From: Flavobacterium sp.
Lineage (GTDB): Bacteria > Bacteroidota > Bacteroidia > Flavobacteriales > Flavobacteriaceae
NCBI GenBank assembly: GCA_023259675.1
Contig: JALRGT010000001.1
Location: 1-64,000 of the forward strand
Direction: 5' to 3'
Length of the DNA: 64,000 nucleotides
Shown here one piece after another: positions 1 through 9,566 of this stretch. Position numbers and translations under genes: made by a program. Positions within the stretch are counted from its first letter, which is position 1; every line of letters begins with the position of its first letter. The notes under the pieces were generated by a model. The model was not told the DNA's origin, made no database searches, and saw only the letters and a program-made list of their open reading frames with translations.

Positions 1-18
1 GTGTTCTGTTACTTTCAT
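1..18 (-). CDS. metF: 5' end of methylenetetrahydrofolate reductase (partial, continues left of window)
   Basis: Reverse complement of 1-18 reads ATGAAAGTAACAGAACAC (MKVTEH), similar to remembered flavobacterial MetF N-termini, and lies directly downstream of metH. Only six codons are visible. Confidence 0.45.
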
Positions 19-21
19 TTT

Positions 22-116
22 TCCTCCCCCAACCCCTCCAAAGGAGGGGAGCTCTGGGGTAATTTTAATTGAACAATATTTTTTCTTTATCAACTCCTCC
101 CTTTTGGGGAGGCTGG
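22..116. repeat. Intergenic inverted repeat
   Basis: CCTCCCCCAACCCCTCCAAAGGAGGGGAG and CTCCTCCCTTTTGGGGAGGCTGGGTGGAG, near-inverse copies. Confidence 0.5.
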
Positions 117-123
117 GTGGAGA

Positions 124-2805
124 TTAATCTGCTATATTAGGACTTAACCACTTCGTTGCTTTATCCGTTGAAACACTCCTACGTTTGGCATAATCAATCA
201 CTTGATCTTCTTTTATTTTTCCGAGTCCGAAATACCTACTCTCTGGATTTCCAAAATAATATCCAGAAACCGATGAAGCTGGCCACATCGCCATACTCTC
301 GGTCAAAGTTACTCCTATTTCTTTTTCCACATTCAACAATTTCCAAATTGTTGGTTTTTCTAAATGGTCCGGACAAGCTGGATACCCTGGCGCTGGACGA
401 ATCCCTTTATAGGTTTCTTCAATTAATGCTTCTTTGGTTAATGCTTCATCGGCAGCATAACCCCAAATTTCTTTACGCACCTTTTCGTGTAAATATTCAG
501 CAAAAGCTTCGGCTAAACGGTCGGCCAATGCTTTTACCATTATCGAATTGTAATCGTCTAAATTATCACGGTATTCATCTGCCCATTCATCAACTCCAAA
601 TCCGGTAGTCACACAAAATGCACCCATGTAATCTGTTTTCCCATTATCTTTTGGCGCAATAAAATCGGCTAATGCGATGTTTGGAGCACCCTTAGTTTTC
701 TGCGCTTGCTGACGCAAGGTTAAGAATTTCTCCAATTCATTTCCTTTTTCATCATATAACTGAATATCATCATCGTTGATCTGATTGGCAGGAAAGATTC
801 CATAAATCCCTTTGGCAGTGAATTTTTTCTCTTTCAAAATTACATCCAACATTTCTTTTGCATCAGCAAAAACAGAAGTTGCTTGTTCACCAACTACTTC
901 GTCAGTTAAAATCGTCGGATATTTTCCGAACAATTCCCAGGTTCTGAAAAAAGGAGTCCAGTCAATATAAGGAACCAAAACATCCAAATCAATTTCAATA
1001 GTTTTAGCTCCAATGAAATTAGGCTTCATTGGATTATAATTATCCCAATCTAATTGCAGTTTGTTTTTACGAGCCTGCTCGATAGTTAGGAAATTTTTGT
1101 CTCTGGAACGATTCAAAAATGATTCTCTAAACGCATCATATTCTGCTCTAATATTACTTGTATATTGTTCTTTATTATGATCCAATAAATTTCCAGCAAC
1201 CGTAACGGCTCTTGAGGCGTCATTCACATGAATCACGGTTTCTCTGTATTGCGGTGCTATTTTCACAGCTGTATGTGCACGCGAGGTGGTCGCTCCTCCA
1301 ATCATCACCGGAATTTTCATTCCTTTTTTATCCAATTCCTTGGCGAGATATACCATTTCGTCCAATGAAGGTGTGATCAATCCACTTAGACCAATAATAT
1401 CTACATCATGTTCTATAGCCGCGGCAATAATTTTCTCTGGCGGAACCATCACTCCTAAATCGATGATTTCATAATTGTTACACGCCAAAACTACCGAAAC
1501 AATGTTTTTCCCAATATCATGTACATCCCCTTTTACGGTCGCCATTAATATTTTACCATTTCCTTCTTTATCTCCCACTTGTTTAGCAGCTTCAATAAAA
1601 GGCAACAAATAAGCCACGGCTTTTTTCATTACACGAGCCGATTTCACTACTTGAGGTAAAAACATTTTTCCGGAACCGAATAAATCTCCAACGACATTCA
1701 TTCCGGTCATCAAATTAATCTCGATTACTTCAATTGGCTTCGTAGCCGCCAAACGTGCTTCTTCGACATCTAACTCAATAAATTCATCAACCCCTTTTAC
1801 CAAAGAGTGCGTAATTCTTTCTTGCACCGTTCCCGAACGCCATTCTTGAACCGCTTTTTCATTGCTCTTTACATCTCCTTTTACATTTTCAGCAAAGTCC
1901 AACAAACGTTCTGTAGCATCATCACGTCTATTTAAGATTACATCTTCAACATGCTCTAATAAGTCTTTTGGAATATCATCATAAATGGTCAACATCTCTG
2001 GGTTTACAATTCCCATTGTCATTCCTGCTTTGATGGCATGATACAAGAAAACAGAATGCATCGCTTCACGAACGGTATCATTTCCTCTAAAAGAAAAAGA
2101 CACATTACTAACTCCACCACTAATGTGTGCGTGTGGCAAATTCTCTCTCACCCATTTTGTTCCTCTAAAGAAATCCAACGCATTCAAGCGGTGTTCTTCC
2201 ATTCCGGTAGCAACGGGAAAAATATTCAAATCGAATATAATATCTTGTGGCGGAAAATGAACTTTATTTACCAGAATATCATACGAACGTTGACAAATTT
2301 CAACTCGGCGTTCGTAATTATCTGCCTGTCCCACTTCGTCAAAAGCCATGACAATTACGGCAGCACCGTAACGTTTAATCAATTGGGCATGATGGATAAA
2401 TTGCTCTTCCCCTTCTTTTAGCGAAATCGAATTTACCACACATTTCCCTTGAACAACTTTTAATCCCGCTTCAATGATTTCCCATTTCGAACTGTCAATC
2501 ATAATTGGCACACGTGAAATATCAGGTTCGGCTGCAATTAAATTTAGAAATTTGGTCATGGCATATACCCCATCCAACATTCCCTCATCCATATTTATAT
2601 CGATGATTTGCGCTCCACCTTCTACCTGTTGTCTGGCAATATCAAGTGCTTCATCATATTTCTCTTCTTTTATCAATCGAAGAAATTTACGCGAACCCGT
2701 TACATTCGTACGCTCTCCAATGTTTACAAAAACACTGTCCGGCGTAATAATCAACGGTTCTAATCCCGATAAAACTAAATTTCTTCTTGGTTCTACTGCT
2801 GCCAT
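124..2805 (-). CDS. metH: Methionine synthase, C-terminal polypeptide (pterin-binding, cobalamin-binding, activation domains)
   Basis: [16 protein letters not shown] pterin-binding motif, GDVHDIGKN cobalamin motif, C-terminal activation domain ([12 protein letters not shown]). The homocysteine-binding domain is absent here and is encoded at 3634..4635. Confidence 0.95.
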   Translation of the reverse strand: MAAVEPRRNLVLSGLEPLIITPDSVFVNIGERTNVTGSRKFLRLIKEEKYDEALDIARQQVEGGAQIIDINMDEGMLDGVYAMTKFLNLIAAEPDISRVPIMIDSSKWEIIEAGLKVVQGKCVVNSISLKEGEEQFIHHAQLIKRYGAAVIVMAFDEVGQADNYERRVEICQRSYDILVNKVHFPPQDIIFDLNIFPVATGMEEHRLNALDFFRGTKWVRENLPHAHISGGVSNVSFSFRGNDTVREAMHSVFLYHAIKAGMTMGIVNPEMLTIYDDIPKDLLEHVEDVILNRRDDATERLLDFAENVKGDVKSNEKAVQEWRSGTVQERITHSLVKGVDEFIELDVEEARLAATKPIEVIEINLMTGMNVVGDLFGSGKMFLPQVVKSARVMKKAVAYLLPFIEAAKQVGDKEGNGKILMATVKGDVHDIGKNIVSVVLACNNYEIIDLGVMVPPEKIIAAAIEHDVDIIGLSGLITPSLDEMVYLAKELDKKGMKIPVMIGGATTSRAHTAVKIAPQYRETVIHVNDASRAVTVAGNLLDHNKEQYTSNIRAEYDAFRESFLNRSRDKNFLTIEQARKNKLQLDWDNYNPMKPNFIGAKTIEIDLDVLVPYIDWTPFFRTWELFGKYPTILTDEVVGEQATSVFADAKEMLDVILKEKKFTAKGIYGIFPANQINDDDIQLYDEKGNELEKFLTLRQQAQKTKGAPNIALADFIAPKDNGKTDYMGAFCVTTGFGVDEWADEYRDNLDDYNSIMVKALADRLAEAFAEYLHEKVRKEIWGYAADEALTKEALIEETYKGIRPAPGYPACPDHLEKPTIWKLLNVEKEIGVTLTESMAMWPASSVSGYYFGNPESRYFGLGKIKEDQVIDYAKRRSVSTDKATKWLSPNIAD

Positions 2806-2823
2806 TTTTATTTTTATTTATAT

Positions 2824-2850
2824 CCTACAAGGTTTTTGAAACCTTGTAGG
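2824..2850. repeat. Perfect hairpin repeat unit
   Basis: CCTACAAGGTTT-TTG-AAACCTTGTAGG. Confidence 0.65.
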
Positions 2851-2950
2851 TTTAATATGTTCTTATTTTTTATGCCAACGGAATAAATTCCGTTGCTACA
2901 AAATGAGTCGTTCCTACGGAACTTTATTATTTTATTCACCCAGTTTTTCA

Positions 2951-3022
2951 TTGCGAGGAACGAAGCAATCTCATCTTGTTACATCCGTAATGTGATTCGT
3001 CCTTCGTCGGAATGACAAACCA
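2951..3022. repeat. REP-like intergenic repeat
   Basis: TTGCGAGGAACGAAGCAATCTCA ... GTGATTCGTCCTTCGTCGGAATGACAA, imperfect inverted arms. Confidence 0.5.
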
Positions 3023-3088
3023 GACTTTTATATTTTTATTCTCTTTGCGGGCGCGGATTACAAATCCACGATATTTGGCTATTTAAAA

Positions 3089-3472
3089 TTATTTATTTAT
3101 ACTCATAATACTAATCCAAACACCAATAATCAAGAAAAGTATATTGACTATATATCTAATACTTTCTTCTTTCTGCAACCAATGTTTATTTTGCATCCAA
3201 AGAAATTTATGGTTTTGCCAATTGGTTAACCCAATATGAATTCCTTTCCCTGAAGGTTCGTTTTTTCCAAAATAATTTAAATAATAAATATGCTTTTTTT
3301 TATATTCCAAACAATGTATTTTATAAAAATAATTTTCTTTCTCTGTTAAAAGAGGATGAGAAATATCAGCTTTAATATACCTTCCTCGTTTTATTTCTAT
3401 TGTTTCTCCCGGAAATAAAGTTGTTAAATGACCTGTATTAAATTCGTTTGATCTTAGCACTTGGATTATCAT
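3089..3472 (-). CDS. Small hypothetical protein with C-terminal TM segment
   Basis: 127-aa ORF between the two metH halves; hydrophobic C-terminus (IVNILFLIIGVWISIMS); family not recognised. Confidence 0.6.
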   Translation of the reverse strand: MIIQVLRSNEFNTGHLTTLFPGETIEIKRGRYIKADISHPLLTEKENYFYKIHCLEYKKKHIYYLNYFGKNEPSGKGIHIGLTNWQNHKFLWMQNKHWLQKEESIRYIVNILFLIIGVWISIMSINK

Positions 3473-3633
3473 ATGTTTAAGCTTTACTTTTCAGTTAACA
3501 AACCTTCATTCTTTAAATACTTATTCAAAACAAAAAAATTAATTCTTTTCATTATTTACGAAAACAAGAGGATTATTATTTTTCACATTAACTAATAGCT
3601 CAGATTCAGTACATGTCTATCCCAATTATTCAA

Positions 3634-4635
3634 TTACATCGTCGCCGTCGAAACCCTCGGCTTATAATCCTTGGCAATATCGGCAATCAACTTGATGTGT
3701 TCTGGAGTTGTACCGCAACAACCTCCTATGATATTCACCAAATTATCGTCTAAATAACTCTTAATTTGCGCTTGCATTTCCTCTGGTGTTTCATCATATT
3801 CCCCAAAAGCATTTGGCAATCCTGCATTAGGATGCGCCGAAACATTGAACGAAGTATGCGAAGACAAGGTTTGCAAATACGGTTTCAACAAATCGGCTCC
3901 AAGAGCACAATTGAATCCTACACTCAATAACGGAATATGCGACACCGAAACCAAGAAAGCTTCTACCGTTTGTCCGGAAAGGGTTCTTCCTGAAGCATCG
4001 GTAATCGTTCCCGAAACCATGATTGGAATATCAATACCGCGTTCCTCTTTCACTTCTTCGATGGCAAAAAGTGCCGCTTTGGCATTTAAAGTATCAAAAA
4101 TAGTTTCCACCAAAAGCAAATCAACGCCACCATCCAATAAAGCTTCTACTTGTTGTTTGTAAGCAATTCTCAAATCATCAAAAGTCACCGCTCTGTACCC
4201 TGGATCGTTTACATCGGGCGACATACTCGCTGTTCTGTTTGTTGGCCCAATAGAACCCGCAACAAAACGTGGTTTCTCTGGATTCTTGGCAGTGAATTCA
4301 TCGGCTACTTCACGGGCAATTTTTGCCGATTCATAGTTCAACTCATAAACGACATCTTCAAGATGATAATCGGCCATACCGATAGTTGTACTTGAAAACG
4401 TATTGGTTTCCACGATATCTGCTCCCGCTTCAAAATAAGCGGCATGCACTTCTTTGATGGCTTTGGGTTGCGTTATCGATAATAAATCATTATTCCCTTT
4501 TAAGGAATGCGGAAAATCCTTGAAACGTTCGCCACGAAAATCTTCTTCAGAAAAATTATAACGTTGCAACATAGTACCCATTGCTCCGTCGAGAACCAGG
4601 ATTCTTTTTTTGATTTCTTCTTGAATGCTTGGCAT
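3634..4635 (-). CDS. Homocysteine S-methyltransferase domain protein (N-terminal half of split MetH)
   Basis: [18 protein letters not shown], and zinc-ligand motifs GFNCALG and [10 protein letters not shown] of the homocysteine S-methyltransferase family. Confidence 0.95.
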   Translation of the reverse strand: MPSIQEEIKKRILVLDGAMGTMLQRYNFSEEDFRGERFKDFPHSLKGNNDLLSITQPKAIKEVHAAYFEAGADIVETNTFSSTTIGMADYHLEDVVYELNYESAKIAREVADEFTAKNPEKPRFVAGSIGPTNRTASMSPDVNDPGYRAVTFDDLRIAYKQQVEALLDGGVDLLLVETIFDTLNAKAALFAIEEVKEERGIDIPIMVSGTITDASGRTLSGQTVEAFLVSVSHIPLLSVGFNCALGADLLKPYLQTLSSHTSFNVSAHPNAGLPNAFGEYDETPEEMQAQIKSYLDDNLVNIIGGCCGTTPEHIKLIADIAKDYKPRVSTATM

Positions 4636-4708
4636 AACTTATTTTTTTGCCGCTAAGACGCTAAGGCGCAAAGCTTTTGTTTTTTTATCTATTTTCCCCA
4701 AAAAATCA

Positions 4709-4817
4709 CTGTTCCTGGCTATTTAGCCCTGATGGCAGCGATTATCTCCCGATTTAGAAAAACAAGGCTTTTTAGCCGTAGTTTTTATTTATCGGGAATA
4801 TAGCGAACAGCAGGAAT
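4709..4817. repeat. Imperfect inverted-repeat element (REP-like)
   Basis: Nested arms TTCCTG/CAGGAA, GCTAT/ATAGC, TCCCGAT/ATCGGGA with inner GGCTTTTTAGCC hairpin. Confidence 0.55.
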
Positions 4818-4893
4818 CCATTTTTGCTGACAAATCCCTTTCTTTCGCTCCTAAATTATTTCATTAATTTGGAAATGCAAAGTAAAGCAATAG

Positions 4894-4926
4894 CCTTACC
4901 ACTTGCAAGTGGTAAGGCTATTTATA
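4894..4926. terminator. Bidirectional terminator palindrome
   Basis: Perfect palindrome TAGCCTTACCACTTGCAAGTGGTAAGGCTA just after the 4946 stop codon. Confidence 0.75.
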
Positions 4927-4945
4927 ATTTAACCAAGATGGTTGT

Positions 4946-5998
4946 TTAATTTATCGCTTTTACGACTGCTTTTGGCGCTTCTTTACGCGTTCCGTCAAAT
5001 CCATCTACACCACTTACGGTTGTATATTTCATTACATATTTCTTACCTGGATTGATAATTTGGTAAGCTGCCTGACACATTAAAGTCGCTTCATGGAAAC
5101 CACAAAGAATCAATTTTAATTTCCCAGGATAGGTGTTTACGTCACCGATAGCGAAGATTCCCGGAATATTCGTTTGGTAATCCAAGGAATTATTCACTTT
5201 AATCGCATTTTTCTCAATCTCTAATCCCCAGTTTCCGATAGGACCTAACTTTGGCGTTAATCCGAAAAGTGGAATAAAATAATCACAAGGAATATTTCTG
5301 TGTGCTCCGTTTTCATCAAGATCAACTGACTCAATATGCTCAGCTCCATTTAAACCAACGACTTCAGCAGGCGTAATTAATTTAATTTTTCCAGCATCTT
5401 TTAATTCTTGTACTTTTTCTACAGAATCCAACGCTCCTCTAAATTCATTTCTTCTGTGAACCAAAGTTACTTCGGAAGCAACATTAGAAAGGAAGATACT
5501 CCAGTCTAAGGCTGAATCTCCACCTCCGGCGATCACGACTCTTTTGTCTCTGAATTTCTCTGGATTTTTGATAAAGTATTTAATTCCTTTATCTTCATAG
5601 AAATTAATTCCGTCAATAAGCGGTTTTCTTGGTTCGAAACTTCCTAATCCTCCAGCAATGGCAATCACAGGCGCATGGAATTCTTTCCCTTTATTGGTTG
5701 TAACGATAAAACTTCCGTCCTCTTGTTTTTCAATGGTTTCTGCACGTTCCCCAAGGGTAAAACCCGGCTCAAATTGCTTGATTTGCTCCATTAAGTTATC
5801 CACCAAATCTCCTGCCAATACTTCAGGAAAACCTGGAATATCATAAATTGGTTTCTTAGGATACAATTCTGAAAGTTGTCCACCTGGTTGTGGTAAAGCA
5901 TCCAAAACATGACATTTTAGTTTCAACAAACCTGCTTCAAAAACGGCAAATAAACCTGTTGGTCCTGCTCCTATTATAAGGATATCTGTTTTAATCAT
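4946..5998 (-). CDS. NAD(P)/FAD-dependent oxidoreductase, TrxB-like ferredoxin-NADP reductase type
   Basis: GAGPTGLFAVFEAGL FAD motif, IAGGGDSALDW NADP motif, FAIGDVNTYPGKLKLILCGFHEA; no CxxC. Confidence 0.85.
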   Translation of the reverse strand: MIKTDILIIGAGPTGLFAVFEAGLLKLKCHVLDALPQPGGQLSELYPKKPIYDIPGFPEVLAGDLVDNLMEQIKQFEPGFTLGERAETIEKQEDGSFIVTTNKGKEFHAPVIAIAGGLGSFEPRKPLIDGINFYEDKGIKYFIKNPEKFRDKRVVIAGGGDSALDWSIFLSNVASEVTLVHRRNEFRGALDSVEKVQELKDAGKIKLITPAEVVGLNGAEHIESVDLDENGAHRNIPCDYFIPLFGLTPKLGPIGNWGLEIEKNAIKVNNSLDYQTNIPGIFAIGDVNTYPGKLKLILCGFHEATLMCQAAYQIINPGKKYVMKYTTVSGVDGFDGTRKEAPKAVVKAIN

Positions 5999-6051
5999 TT
6001 TTCTATTGGCTTTTGGCTATTGGTTTTTGACCGTTAGCTATTGTTTATTTA

Positions 6052-6630
6052 TTATTTATTTTTCAGTGTATCCGTGATTTCATTCATTTTTTGAACCTTT
6101 TCCTCAAAATTCCCTTTCAGGGTTTTGCGATATTCATTCAGGTTCTCGACCATTTTATTAATATCATCCGGAATAATTTCTTCAAAAAACTCTCGTAATC
6201 GTTTAGCCGTCGTAGGGGATTTGCCATTGGTTGAAATCGCAATTTTCACATTCCCTTTGGTCACAATGCCCCCCAAATAATAATCGCATAAATCAGGTGT
6301 ATCAGCAATGTTGCAAATTAGATAACGCTTTCGCGATAACTCATACACCTTTTTATTTACTTTCAAATTATCGGTACAGGCAATTACCATATGCCTCTTT
6401 TTTAACATCTTTTTCTTAAACTTGGCTTTCGTCAACTTTACAGAAGGATGTTTTTGTGCTAATTCTTCCAACTCGGGCAAAAATTGCGGTGCTACCACCT
6501 CAACATTTGCATTTGGACTGGACTTCAACAAGAATGACAACTTTTCTAAACCTACATTTCCTCCACCTACAATGAGTACATTGAGGTTATGTAATTTCAA
6601 AAAAATAGGATATAACTCGTTTCTTTCCAT
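6052..6630 (-). CDS. Precorrin-2 dehydrogenase / sirohydrochlorin ferrochelatase (siroheme synthase N-terminal type)
   Basis: NVLIVGGGNVGLEKLSFLL Rossmann motif, TNGKSPTTAKRLREFFEE; adjacent to cobA. Confidence 0.88.
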   Translation of the reverse strand: MERNELYPIFLKLHNLNVLIVGGGNVGLEKLSFLLKSSPNANVEVVAPQFLPELEELAQKHPSVKLTKAKFKKKMLKKRHMVIACTDNLKVNKKVYELSRKRYLICNIADTPDLCDYYLGGIVTKGNVKIAISTNGKSPTTAKRLREFFEEIIPDDINKMVENLNEYRKTLKGNFEEKVQKMNEITDTLKNK

Positions 6631-6636
6631 TTTTAT

Positions 6637-7410
6637 TTATTTTTCAGACTGTACAAATTCCCCGTACAATCCTTTTAATTTATTGATTTCCTTAACTACA
6701 GATCCAATTACAATTATCGCAGGCGAACTCAACTTTTTTTCCTCCACTACTGCTTCTATTGTATTTATGGTTCCAATGCCTATTTTCTCGTCGGGCGTAG
6801 TTCCATTTTGAATAATAGCAATTGCTGTATCTCCTTTGGATTCTTTTTGAAACAACTCGACAATTTGTGCCAACTTACTCATTCCCATCAGAATCACCAC
6901 CGTTGCAGATGATTGAGCCGCTAGAGCGATATCCTCAGACAATTCCCTATCGGAAGTTGTCCCTGTGATTACCCAAAAACTTTCAGAAACACCTCTTTTT
7001 GTCAAAGCAATTCCTTGGTAAGCGGGTACCGCTATCGCCGATGAAATTCCAGGGACGACAAATGTAGGAATTCCAAAACTTTCTGCATATTCTATTTCTT
7101 CACTTCCGCGACCGAAAATAAAAGGATCTCCTCCTTTTAGCCGAACCACATGTCCATGCGTAAAGGCATTGTCCACAATCAACTGATTGATTTCGTCTTG
7201 TGAATAAGCGTGTTTTCCTATTCTTTTCCCAACAAATAACCGAATTGCTTCTTTTGGAGCATAGGCTAATATTTTTTCATTGGCCAAGGCGTCATATAAA
7301 ACCACATTCGCTTCAGCCAATGCTTTTACTCCTTTGAGAGTCAGCAAATCGGGATCGCCCGGACCGGCACCGACTAAAGTTATTTTTGGTTTTATAGTTG
7401 TATTACGCAT
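6637..7410 (-). CDS. cobA: Uroporphyrinogen-III C-methyltransferase
   Basis: LVGAGPGDPDLLTLKGVKAL, VRLKGGDPFIFGRGSEE, VVPGISSAIAVPAYQGIALTHR-like region. Confidence 0.95.
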   Translation of the reverse strand: MRNTTIKPKITLVGAGPGDPDLLTLKGVKALAEANVVLYDALANEKILAYAPKEAIRLFVGKRIGKHAYSQDEINQLIVDNAFTHGHVVRLKGGDPFIFGRGSEEIEYAESFGIPTFVVPGISSAIAVPAYQGIALTKRGVSESFWVITGTTSDRELSEDIALAAQSSATVVILMGMSKLAQIVELFQKESKGDTAIAIIQNGTTPDEKIGIGTINTIEAVVEEKKLSSPAIIVIGSVVKEINKLKGLYGEFVQSEK

Positions 7411-9493
7411 TAGCTAATTCTTTGGCTCTGTAATTTTCAATGGTTTCGAAAAACGAAATTCCTTCTTGAATGTATTGTTTTGCAAAGTCTTCCGATGGCT
7501 CATTAGCTTTTATTTGATACACTAATTCTTTGAATGTTTTTCCTAATTCAATTTTATTAGTATCTATAAAAACAGTATCAAATAAATCAATGATTCCAGC
7601 GTGAGTATTGGTTTTTTGTTTTTCGGCCAATAATAAAGCTTTCGCCCCATTTACTAAACCTGCATATGCCAAGTAAATAGCATCAGACCATTTTTGTTCT
7701 TGGAAAACCTCTTGAGCCGATGTCAATTTGTCTTTAGCTTCCAATAACAAAGTAGCTACTAAATCAATCACAACACCTGCACATTCTCCAACACCAACTG
7801 CTTTCACATAATTATCTGCGTTACCCCAATCTATAAAATCAGCTTCGGTAAGATTGGTAACATCGGCTAACGGTTTCAAGAATTCGTAAAAATATTTCTC
7901 TCCTTTAGCATCATAATAATCTAAGAATCGAGATCCATTAGCATTCGCTTCAAAATCATTTAAGATTAAGCGCAACGCTTCCGGCCCTCTACGGCTTGGA
8001 ATTTTGATTACTTTATCCGAGAATCTTCCGTTTCCGTTTCCTAAAATCCCACCACCCAATAGTACTTGTAATGCCGGCGCCACTAATTTCCCTGAATTGA
8101 TTGACATTCCTTGGAAACCAATTTCGGCCATATTGTGTTGACCACAAGCATTCATACAACCACTAATTTTGATAGCAATCTCTGTATTATTGGCAAATTG
8201 TGGGTATTCTGCTTTTAAGACTCTTTCTAATTCGTCTGCAATACCCGTACTGCTTGCAATTCCTAAGTTACAAGTATCTGTACCAGGACAAGCCGTGATA
8301 TCACCAATAGTATTGTAACCTAAGTTAACCATATCTAATTTGGCTAATTCTTGGTAAAAGAATGCCAGATTTTCTTCTTTAATATTACGCAAAACGATAT
8401 TTTGTCTTAATGAAAAACGCAATTCATTTGCACCGTAATTTTTAATCAAATCAGCTAATAATCTCGCTTTATCTGTATAAAAATCCCCTAAAAGAACTTT
8501 AATTCCGATAGCTACATATCCCGCTTGTTTTTGTGGAATCACATTCGATTTTTTCCAAGCTTCAAAAGCTTCAACATCTTCAATAGTTACTATTGGCACT
8601 TCTAATAATGGTTCAGCAATAGCACCTTCAAAAGCAGTGGTATCAATCTCGTAAGTATGGAAAGGCAATGCTTTTTTCTCTTCGTCAACCAAACGTAAAA
8701 ACTCATCACGTCCTAAGTCTTTAATCAAAAACTTCATACGTGCTTTTAGACGTTTTGCTCTTTCTCCGTAACGGTCAAAAACTCGAATTACACCTTCGGC
8801 AGTTGGAATAATTTGGTTTACCGGTACAAATTCTGAAAGTAATTCGGCATGACTTGGCTGAGAACCTAATCCTCCACCTAACATTATTTTGAATCCTTTT
8901 TGACCATTTACAATTTTTGGAATAAATCCTAAATCATGCAAATAGCTTAAAGCAGTATCCTCATCAGATGAAGAAAATGATATTTTGAATTTACGTCCCA
9001 TTTCTTGGCAAATTGGGTTACGCAATAAATATTGAAATAAACCGTGAGCGTACGGAGAAACATCAAAAGGTTCGTTTACATCTACACCTGCCAATTCACT
9101 GGCCGTAATATTACGTACCGTGTTTCCACAAGCTTCTCTTAAAGTAATATCGTCTTTGGCTAATTCTGACCAAAGTTCTGGCGTTCTATCTAAACTCACA
9201 TAATGAATCTGAATATCCTGACGTGTTGTAATATGCAAACGTCCCGTAGAATATTTATCTGAAACTTCAGTAATTCTTTTTAATTGCTCACTGGTTACTT
9301 TTCCGTAAGGCAATTTAATACGAATCATCTGTACCCCTTCCTGACGTTGTCCGTAAATTCCACGAGCCAAACGAAGACTACGAAAACGCTCGTCGTCAAT
9401 TTGACCACCACGGAATAAATGAATCTTTTTCTCTAAATCGATAATCTCTTTCTCGACAATCGGGTTTTCTATTTCGCTTCTAAAAGTTTTCAT
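7403..9493 (-). CDS. Sulfite/nitrite reductase (siroheme, ferredoxin type) with C-terminal HEPN-like domain
   Basis: Siroheme/4Fe-4S motifs TACPGTDTCNLG and KISGCMNACGQHNMAEIGFQG; extra ~120 aa helical C-terminus (WSDAIYLAYAGLVNGAKALLLAEKQKTNTHAG). Confidence 0.92.
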   Translation of the reverse strand: MKTFRSEIENPIVEKEIIDLEKKIHLFRGGQIDDERFRSLRLARGIYGQRQEGVQMIRIKLPYGKVTSEQLKRITEVSDKYSTGRLHITTRQDIQIHYVSLDRTPELWSELAKDDITLREACGNTVRNITASELAGVDVNEPFDVSPYAHGLFQYLLRNPICQEMGRKFKISFSSSDEDTALSYLHDLGFIPKIVNGQKGFKIMLGGGLGSQPSHAELLSEFVPVNQIIPTAEGVIRVFDRYGERAKRLKARMKFLIKDLGRDEFLRLVDEEKKALPFHTYEIDTTAFEGAIAEPLLEVPIVTIEDVEAFEAWKKSNVIPQKQAGYVAIGIKVLLGDFYTDKARLLADLIKNYGANELRFSLRQNIVLRNIKEENLAFFYQELAKLDMVNLGYNTIGDITACPGTDTCNLGIASSTGIADELERVLKAEYPQFANNTEIAIKISGCMNACGQHNMAEIGFQGMSINSGKLVAPALQVLLGGGILGNGNGRFSDKVIKIPSRRGPEALRLILNDFEANANGSRFLDYYDAKGEKYFYEFLKPLADVTNLTEADFIDWGNADNYVKAVGVGECAGVVIDLVATLLLEAKDKLTSAQEVFQEQKWSDAIYLAYAGLVNGAKALLLAEKQKTNTHAGIIDLFDTVFIDTNKIELGKTFKELVYQIKANEPSEDFAKQYIQEGISFFETIENYRAKELANA

Positions 9494-9566
9494 ATCCTTA
9501 TTTATGTTATGGGTTGTGGTTGTGGGTAATAGTTAGCATTGTGAACTAAAACCTAACAACTTTTAA

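Noticed and set aside
156-608. Plus-strand ORF of 150 aa inside metH
   Set aside because: Antisense to a clear CDS; low-complexity, no recognisable domain.
2038-2839. Plus-strand ORFs of 127 and 121 aa antisense to metH
   Set aside because: Mirror ORFs of a conserved coding frame; no supporting motif or promoter.
6422-6811. 129-aa plus-strand ORF spanning cobA and the siroheme gene
   Set aside because: Overlaps two strongly supported minus-strand genes.
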